Notes under the pieces: generated by a model
The model's database searches: none
Seen by the model: only the letters and a program-made list of their open reading frames with translations
What the model was told of the DNA's origin: nothing
Made by a program: the position numbers and the translations under genes
Assembly: GCF_964340395.1 (NCBI RefSeq)
Contig: NC_135566.1
Location: 16,691,001-16,755,000 of the forward strand
Direction of reading: 5' to 3'
DNA from: Glandiceps talaboti
Lineage: Eukaryota > Hemichordata > Enteropneusta > Spengelidae
DNA: 64,000 nucleotides
Shown here: in pieces, positions 52,605-61,400 of the stretch
Layout: every line of letters begins with the position of its first letter
How positions within the stretch are numbered: the stretch's first letter is position 1

Positions 52605-53152
52605 CATCATCATTTAGCTGTTGCTATGGGCATGGTCTTGTTGCTAGGCATATTTGCATACATTTTTTGAATGTTTTATTCACTTGCCTATTAACCTCTT
52701 GTTATCGTAATATACATAATCATATGGCTGTTGCTATGGGCGTGGTCTTGTTGCTAGGCATACTTGCATACACTTTTGAATGTTTATTCACTTACTTATT
52801 AATCACTGTTATTATTTTTTGCAATATACATCATTTGTCTGTTGCTAAGGGTGTGGTCATGGTTACCAGGGCCAGTTGTGTCAACAAGTTTTCAACAATA
52901 TCTGGAGATATTGAAATTTGCATTTCACTGATGGGATCATCATGTCAGGAATCATTCTTAATCTGCACACCCCTAAGAAAGTTCCCACCAAATTTCAGCC
53001 CAATCTGCCCAACACTTTTGAAGTTTATATTTTTTTACTAAAATTCACATCTCTGATGTGATCATTTTCAATTGAACAATATTCCATCTACACGTCCAAA
53101 GTAATATTCCCACCAAATACAAAGGCAATCAGTCTGGCGGTTTTTGACACAT

Positions 53153-53217
<65 letters not shown>

Positions 53218-53282
53218 TACATACAGACAGACATTTCACCATGCCTACAGCACTGCTGAACCTCAGTTCAGTTGTGCTAAAA
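52605..53282 (+). mobile_element. Second copy of the hairpin-ended element
   Basis: It has three internal units (starts near 52,614, 52,720 and 52,831) of the same 'GCTGTTGCTATGGGCGTGGTC' repeat found six times at 7,690-8,290. The same downstream body and terminal hairpin AGCACTGCTGAAC-CTCA-GTTCAGTTGTGCT (53,249-53,278) follow. An (AC)n tract of about 62 bp at 53,154-53,215 precedes the hairpin, as the AC/AGAC tract does in copy 1. Confidence 0.75.
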
Positions 53283-53804
53283 AGTCTTGAGAAAAGTGTC
53301 AACATACCATGCGTACCACACACCAGATACCTAACAATCATATACCTGAAACACGTAAACAACAGAGACTTTGCAAGAAATGTGAAAGTCATCAAATTGA
53401 GCAATGAAAAGGTTTACCACAAAGAAAGGATGGATTGCCAAAAAATATATTTGTATATTGTACAATTTAGAACCTTCTAAAGGTCGATGTACCTCATACC
53501 AGATACTTACAATTGTACCCCTAAAATACGTAAACAACAAAAATGTTGCAAGAAATCTGAAAGTTATAAAATTGAGCTTTTAAAAGGTTAAACATAAAAG
53601 GATGGATTTGTGTACATTGTATAATTTAGAACCTTCCACAGGTTATGTACCTCATAATGTCACATTGAAAATATTACAAGTTGTTGATACTTTATTTAGC
53701 AAAGGATCATGACTGATACAGTACGTAGTACTTGTTGTCATGGTCAAGGTGACGCTATAGGAACAATTAAATGATTGGTTTATTCAGCAGTGTTGCTACT
53801 TAAT

Positions 53805-54072
53805 TACCCTGATGTACCACCTGTGTCCTTCTAATATGTATTTCCTGTATTCATACAGGGAAGTCAGTCAACCATATAACCCTGATGTACCACAGGGTCC
53901 TGTGTCATTTTTTATTCATACTGGGAAGTCAGTCAACCATTGCCCTGATGCATCACAAGGTCCTGTGTCCCTTTTTATGTATAATTGCCTGTATTTATAC
54001 AGGGAAGTCAGTCCACTTAAATAATTACCCTGATGTACCACAGGGTCTTGAGTCAGGGCCCTGTGTTATTTA
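53805..54072. repeat. Minisatellite, four units of 63-85 bp
   Basis: Units beginning CCCTGATGTACCACAGGGTCC start near 53,807, 53,880, 53,943 and 54,028. Each contains CCTGTGT and, in three, GGGAAGTCAGTC. Confidence 0.8.
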
Positions 54073-54324
54073 TTATTATTATGATTATAATATTATATTA
54101 TGATAGTCTTAATCTTAAGATACAATGCACCTTGGCAACCAATTAAAGTACTCAAAGTCTCCAAACTTTGCCACAAGAAAGTTTGTTTCTCGTCGTTTTG
54201 TTGGTTTACCCTCTTGTTTTTAAGGAACTGTCTTTTTTATTTTCCCATAGAGTGATGTCTGGATTTTAATATCAGTTTGATCTCTATTTCAAAGATGTGT
54301 ACGCTGGATGACTCCTGGTTTTTT

Positions 54325-54745
54325 CTCTTCATTATCCCACAATGTCACCAAAGCTCAAGGCCAAAACCCCCTCCCCTCCCCCAAATGAATGTTCACAAGT
54401 GCGGCATCAAACGTTTATATATGATGCACACCATGATGAAAATTGTAGTGGTCATGCCACTATGATTGATGCAATGTAAAAACATGATTGTAAACATATT
54501 ATATTAATACAGGAAACCTGCACATCACATTAGAAGTAAATTTTAATCAACATATTAACATCTCAGTAGTAAATACAAAAGCTGTTATCATTGGAGGAGT
54601 TGAATTTTTCCGTCGAAATTTGTTTAGAAGTGGGAAAATGATGTTCAGCAATCACATTGACACCAGACCCCCTCCAATCCCACCTAAACTAACAAAGTTT
54701 GTTTATTGAGCTTGTGTGACATTGTGTGACATCATCCCTTAATGT
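54325..54745. mobile_element. MITE of the CACAATGTCACACAAGCTCAAT family, copy 2
   Basis: Left end 'cacaatgtcaccaaagctcaaggcc'; right end 'aacaaagtttgtttattgagcttgtgtgacattgtgtgacatcatcccttaa'. Interior as in the 60,885-61,300 copy ('ccccctcccc..aatgaatgttcacaagtg'). Confidence 0.7.
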
Positions 54746-54769
54746 GATGGAATATTACCCTTCTGGGAT

Positions 54770-54805
54770 CATAGACAGTGGAGGGGCTCCCCTCCACTGT
54801 CTATG
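54770..54805. other. Perfect 36-bp palindrome
   Basis: 17-bp arms CATAGACAGTGGAGGGG and CCCCTCCACTGTCTATG around CT. The TAGACAGT start resembles the TAGACTGT start of the foldback at 49,014, so it may be the smallest member of that group. CTGGG lies just outside both ends. Confidence 0.8.
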
Positions 54806-54914
54806 CTGGGGTGTACCCCAAGGACCATGAAAAGGGTACAACTTTTTAATTTGTGTTTGCCTTGCACAATCTGCTGCTCTTGTTATCTTTCCAATCATAA
54901 CTTTCCATATTACT

Positions 54915-54978
54915 TCACAGGGTGCAGTGAGCATATAATTGATTGATCAATCGATTGATTGCTTGCTGCACCCTGTGA
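54915..54978. other. 64-bp near-perfect palindrome
   Basis: The arms start TCACAGGGTGCAG and end CTGCACCCTGTGA. The centre is GATTGATCAATC. Only a few mismatched positions. No loop, so cruciform-prone. Probably a minimal foldback element. Confidence 0.8.
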
Positions 54979-55464
54979 TTATTTTCATGACAAGTATGCA
55001 GTGCATCTGTGAGGCATCCATCAGTGATGTACTGAACATCTAAAAGGGGGCAACAATGATTCTGGTTTTCAACATTTTACAGGGTTACTTTTGACAATTT
55101 CAACGGTTGTTTATTTCCTTTGCATTTCCCAAATATCACCTAATTTAACATACACTGGTAGATCTGTAACCATTTGGACATTTCCTACTTCATTCCGTAA
55201 CAGATGACAGTTGGTACTAAGCGACCAAATCATTGAGTCCATTGCAGATAAAGATATATGATAGACATGTCACCAAACAGAAAAGTACAACTCTGCAGCT
55301 GGATGAAACCAATTCAGTATTAACCCTATAGTTGAATAAAATAATATCTTATTTTTAAAATTCACCACATTAAGGAGACACTCATCTGCATAAATACTGT
55401 GCTAGTTTTGCATATAAAAATCTTCCAAACATGTAACATTGTATATATGGGGTATCTCACACTC

Positions 55465-58400
55465 CTACACATCATCACCAAATCTTCTACGGTTTGAAGG
55501 GGGTTTCTGAGAAAAGAAAATACGAAACAGAACTGTCAGTTGATTTTCTAGTTTTTTTTCCCAATTCTTACTTTTGCTTGGTATCATCCTTTATGTTGTG
55601 TAGGTTGACGTGGGCTATGACATTTTATGGACAGGGGGAGAGGGATGAAAATGATGGACAAAAGCTGGTATCTCAGAGAATTGATATTGGGATATACTAA
55701 TATCAATGGAGGGATGATGCAAGATAATGTAAATGTCTATTGAAGTGGGGTATAAAAACAGAGAACATTGAATTATTCAGTAAAGGACTGAAAACAACAA
55801 ACTATAGGATGGCAGTGAACAGGGTTGTTTGTGCAAAAAGGAATACATTAGTAGCCAGCCAATGAAATTCTTCTTTGTAGCTGAGCAGCCAACCAATGAA
55901 ATCCCAGAAGCTAAGCAGTCAATTGCTGAAAAACTGAAAGCTATCAATCAAACAGTATGACTGTACATGTTAGTACAGAGTACAGACAGATGACAACCAT
56001 CCAGTTAGTATCATGTACACACTGTGTGCCCTCTAATGATAGCCACATTTTGTTGTGTGAGTCAAAATGATAAAAACTGACATTTCTTGTGAGTCATCAC
56101 ATACTAAAAGATAGGAGAAAACCAAATTTTGGTGTGTCACTAGAAATTGTGTGCGTCAGTGGCACATCAAATTAGCTTAGAGGGCACACTGGTACACAGT
56201 CTCCTGCATGTTAGCCTGTTTACTGCACTGTCGAGATAGATCATTAGATGGTCGTACCTCCTAGCCCTTGCATTGTCCACTTGTGTTATGAAAAATTGTC
56301 AAACAATTCAGGTAGCCACATCCCCCGAAAGTCATTATCCAGCACCCGTACAGTTAAATTTACATATTAACCATATGTAAATAACATGTAAATTAACACT
56401 TGTCCACTTCAAGTTTTGCCTTAGTATAGCATAATGTGTGTATATTTACATACTGATTCATTTGAATAATGATAGTCAAACTAGTTGTCATGGTAGAAAG
56501 GAATGCACACTGACCAACCAGGCTATTGAAAGAAATATTCAATCCATTATTATTTTGATAATGTAATCACGACAAGCGGAGAAGACATGGGTTAGGAGGT
56601 ATCACCAACTAACAATGTATCTCGACAGGCTATAGGGCTACATGTAGGAGGTATGACCGGCTAATGACGTATCTTGACAGCGCAGTAAACAGACTACCTG
56701 CATGTACACAATATATGGTACTGTGTAGTACAGCTTGGAAATGGCAGTAGCTGCATGAAAAGTCACTTTGTAGCTAATACTTACTCTGGTTTGTTTAGGG
56801 ACAGCTCCTCTGACTCCACCTGGATGACTTGATCTACCAGTAGGCCTTGAACTTGGACTTGTACCAGTCACACCGAAGTCAACATCAACTGAAGATCCTT
56901 GTAAACTGGTGGATCTATTGAACAACACATTTCAATGGATGTTAGAAGAGTCGTCAAGTTGTCAGTGATTTGAGGCCATTGCCTTGTGTGATCAAAACAA
57001 TATGGTGGAATACACCATACCACATGATGTCTTCTGTGTATAGTACAAAAAGTGTTATTACATAGATGAGAAGTCTCTGTTAACCTTTGTAATTAGGAAG
57101 AGAACATTTGAACAGATCCGCAAAGATATTTTTTTTAAATGCAACCTACCCATCCTATTTTGAAATTGGGCGTTATCGGAACCACATAATTTTTTTGGCC
57201 ATATCACAGTGGTCTAGTTCTGTATTAAGTACTTACTTTGATTTTGGTGTCCTTGTATGAGGATGACTTCCTTTCCTAGACCTATTAGCTGGTCTGGGTA
57301 CTGCTGCTGCTGGTGGAGGTGGTGGGGAAAAACTAGCCTCATATCCCATCGGCATAGCATCTTCTTCATCGTCATGGTAAACTCTCCGGCTCTGGGGGTT
57401 ACCATAGCGACTATCTCTACTTTGATGGGATGGTAGGAAGATATCAAATTCATCTAGCGAGGGTTCTCCTACATCTTGTGGTAAGTCATATCTAGTAGGA
57501 TCTGTGTTGTGAAAAAATGACAGTGTTTTTGTTAATATTAATGTTATGTTATGTTACTGTTTATTAAGGTGTCCTATGTGGACTTATCAAATTACATAGT
57601 ACTTAAATAAAATTTACAAAAAAGAGCCACATTCAGCCCTCTGGATTATAGAACACAAAGAATATCAAATTAAACACATAAATAAATAAATATCACATAC
57701 ATCTCAGTTGTAAATACAGGTTTTCCTGTGGTTAAAGGCATCGTGTAAAATGTTTGCCAATGGGAATTTTTATTAAAGGTTATAGTTTATCGCATATGTT
57801 CATATGACTTAAGTTTGGCATTAAAGTTATTATTTTATCTAGTAATGCTTTCCTGAGGTCCACGTATAGATTACAATTTATCAAATAGTGTACTTCATCC
57901 AATTCCTCTTAGACTATTAAATCTTGGTAAAATTTTGGCTAATAATGAGTGACATGTCCACATAAACAGTTCCTCTGCCTTTATAAAATAGTTTTCCTTG
58001 AAAGTTGATGATTTTAAAATATTTTTTTTTGCAAGATCTCCTCTCTTCAAATCTTAATATGAGTGAACTTTAAAACTTAAAGCAGGTGTTGAAATATCAG
58101 TAGCAAATATTTTACATGATGGGAAGAAATTGAGTAGCTATCTTTGGAAAGCAAAGCTTTGAAGCAACTAATAATTATCTTTATCTATACTGGATAGTTT
58201 TTGAAGTCTTTATAACTTATCTCCAGGGAAGTCCAGGGAGCGTTGACCCTTTGCATTACCTTGTCCTTGTCGACCCCAACCATTATCAACTCTACTGTCG
58301 CTTTGATCTTCATCAAAATAACGACTAGAACTTCCCATGTGTTGAAGAATTTCATCTGTATCAATATTTCGATCTGCCAGCAGATCATCTAGAGTTTTCT

Positions 58401-61400
58401 TAGTCCTCTCAGCACTTTTTATACGTGGCTTTGCCATGGAATGAGATGTACCTATAAAAGGTAATGGATTTATAGCTCTTTTTATGTTGTCATAGTTACA
58501 TGTATATGCAGTGCTCAGTTTTAGTTTAGTGGAGTTTATAGTGTAGTGCAGTATATAGTTTTAGTGTGGCATGCTGTAGTGGGTGTGGTGTGGTTTGATG
58601 CGGTTTGATGTGGTGGGCGTGGTATGGTTTGATGTGGTTTGGTTTGTTGTTGCATGGTTTGATGTAGTTTACTGTGGTGTGATGTGATGTGGTGTGGTAT
58701 GGTTTGATGTGGCATGATATGGTCTGCTATGGTACGATGTGGCATACTGAAGTGTACTTTGGTGTATATATGTGGTGTAGTGTGGTATGATATCGCACAA
58801 TGTGGTGTGGTGTGGTGTGGTGTGGTGTGGTGTGGCGTGGCGTGGCATGGTGTGGTGTGGTGTGGTGTGGTGTGGTGTGGTGTGGTTTAGTATGGTATGG
58901 TCTGCTATGGTATGGTCTGCTATGGAATGATGTGGCATTATTTTACTGAAGTGTACTTTGGTGTATATATGTGGTGTAGTGTTGTATGATATCGTACAGT
59001 GTGGTGTGCTGTGCTGTGGTGTGGTGTGGTGTGGTGTGGTATAGTATGGTATGGTATGGTATGGTATGGTATGGTATGGTATGGTACGTGTTGTGTCCTT
59101 GAGTAACATTGCTAACAACTCAGATGATGCCTGCTTGATTACGAGTGACTGAAATCTATGGGTAGGCATTATATGGCATGGTATTGATGGAAGCTGACTT
59201 GATATCTACAGAAAAGCAAGCTTCCAAGTTTGTACTAGGTATAAATGTCAGCAGCAAAACTGAAAAAGTCAAAACCGACACAATTTGACAAATTCCTTAG
59301 TCTATTTGTTTGGTCGATATCTAGTGGATATTGAAGACTATAGCCTCACCTTTGCATGATGAGGCAAGGAGAATATAAAGAGTTATTACCTGTGGTTTTC
59401 TTTGGTCTAGATCTAATTGGCATGGAAGATCTGCCGCCATATGTTGACGCAGGGAGAGGATTCATTTTCTTGATTGGGACTGACCTGGGGTCATCAGCTG
59501 GCACATAATAAATTAAAATTTGAAACAAAATATGATTAAAAATCACAGAATTTCAATTTCATAGATGTTAAAAATATCATCAAATTTCATCAGTTAGTTC
59601 ACAGACCTTACACAAAACACAGACCCTACACATGTAGGTTAGTTAGCAATACTATATCATTGCCAAATTCAGATTTGTGTAATAAGATGTTATTCCCTGA
59701 TATTTTGCTTCTTTCTGCCAAGGCAAATACAAGTGAGCTAAGGGGCCTTTGTCACTACGAGTCAATAGACGAGAAGAATAATTATACCAATGCCAGTAAT
59801 ATCAAAGAAAAATCGAGGAAAGTAAAAGTAATTTTGAACGTTTTGACTCATATTTTGAACACAGCACAACAAGTGACATAGACATGCGATGTTGTCACAT
59901 ACATGTAGACATGTGTTGTCGTGACGTAGAATGGCCAGAGTATATATTCCATATTTTTTGTTCAACTTGGTTCGTACATGTTATAAAGACATGATATTGG
60001 CATCAATTATAATACATGGTGATGGTAGGAATGTATTAGCAGGGTTGAGTTGGTTTAACATGAAATCTAATAATTTACTACAGGTAACTTTATAACCTGG
60101 TATAGAAAATATTTGTACATTTAAAGTGGGAGAAAAATAATCTAACAGTGTTTTTGCTCACAGTGTGTGAAGTCTATAGCCCGAGTAGATTCTAAGGTCC
60201 CCTAGTAGTCATTTTACCTGGATTGTTCACCAAAACAGTTACTCTACAGTGTATGGACGGTTATGTTAATTTTACCATGATATTACCAGGGTTCCCATAT
60301 TTAGTTGTTTTTTTTTTCATGAAAAGTACTGACTTCTTTCTGAGCTAAATTCCCTTGACTTAGTTTCACAAAATAAGTGTCACACATATATCCAAATACT
60401 TTGATATTAAAATAAATAATCTGAAATTAGAGTAATTAATCTTTTTCTTTTGAAACAATATTGCTAGAGGTATAATATAAGATATGCAAGAATATGCTCA
60501 TTCAGAGTATAATATGTCTTCCTTATCAAATAAGATGAAACCCATTATTCAAATCAAAGATGTGACCTTAAATGACCTTTGACCCACCTCTCCTGAAATC
60601 AAAGCCAGGGTCACCCTGATGTCTAGTAGATCTAGTAGGATTACCATATCCAGCATTGGCTGGTGGTTTTCTTTGTTTAGGACGGGGTCTTGGTGCTGGT
60701 TGTCTGATGACTTCAGGTGAGGACATCGGGGATGGACTGTCATCATCTACAGCTACAGGCCATGGAGTTTTAGATCTGTCTGCCTCACACATAGCCTGTA
60801 AAGTGTAAGATGTACAGAGTTAATTACCGAGGTTAGCTTCAAGTGCCCATTGCTGATTTAGCTGTCTTTGAGACAATACCATGTTACTTAGGAATGATCA
60901 CACAATGTCACACAAGCTCAATAAACAAACTTCGTTCATTTAGGACAAAACCCCCTCCCCCTACATGAACGTTCACAAGTGTGACATCGACACATTTACA
61001 TTTGTATATGTGATGTAAACTATGATGACAACTGTAGCGGCCACACCACTACTATCGCAGATGCAGCGTAAACATACAGAAACACATTAAAATACTACCG
61101 GAAACCCAGCACTGTATAAAAGTAATTTAAATTTTAATCATCTTATCAACATCTCAGTAGTAAATACAGAACATGTAATTTTCTAAATTTGGTATGGAGT
61201 GCAAAAATGAAGTTCAGCAATCGCATTGATGCCAGACCCCCTCCACTTAATAATGAACGAAGTTTGTTTATTGAGCTTGTCTGACATTGTGTCCCTTAGT
61301 GAAATCCACTTTCCACTTTTTCTTGTAAATACTGTGATAGTTTTTGTGTTGTTTCTTTTCACTTAGAATAGCTTAATTAACTATGCAAGAACATAAAGTT

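Noticed and set aside
57214-57453. 79-codon minus-strand frame starting MNLISSYHP
   Set aside because: It is the wrong frame over a true TRAFD1-like exon (57,501-57,237). The correct frame is fixed by splice phase and reads DPTRYDLPQDVGEPSLDE.
58185-58259. Extension of the TRAFD1-like exon to the stop after FPGDKL
   Set aside because: A good donor GACAAG|GTAATG at 58,260/58,259 keeps phase 1 into the next exon. Using the stop would discard three well-formed downstream exons.
58669-59169. 166-codon minus-strand frame rich in HTTPHH
   Set aside because: A translation of the GGTGT/GGTAT satellite inside a TRAFD1 intron, with no coding signal.
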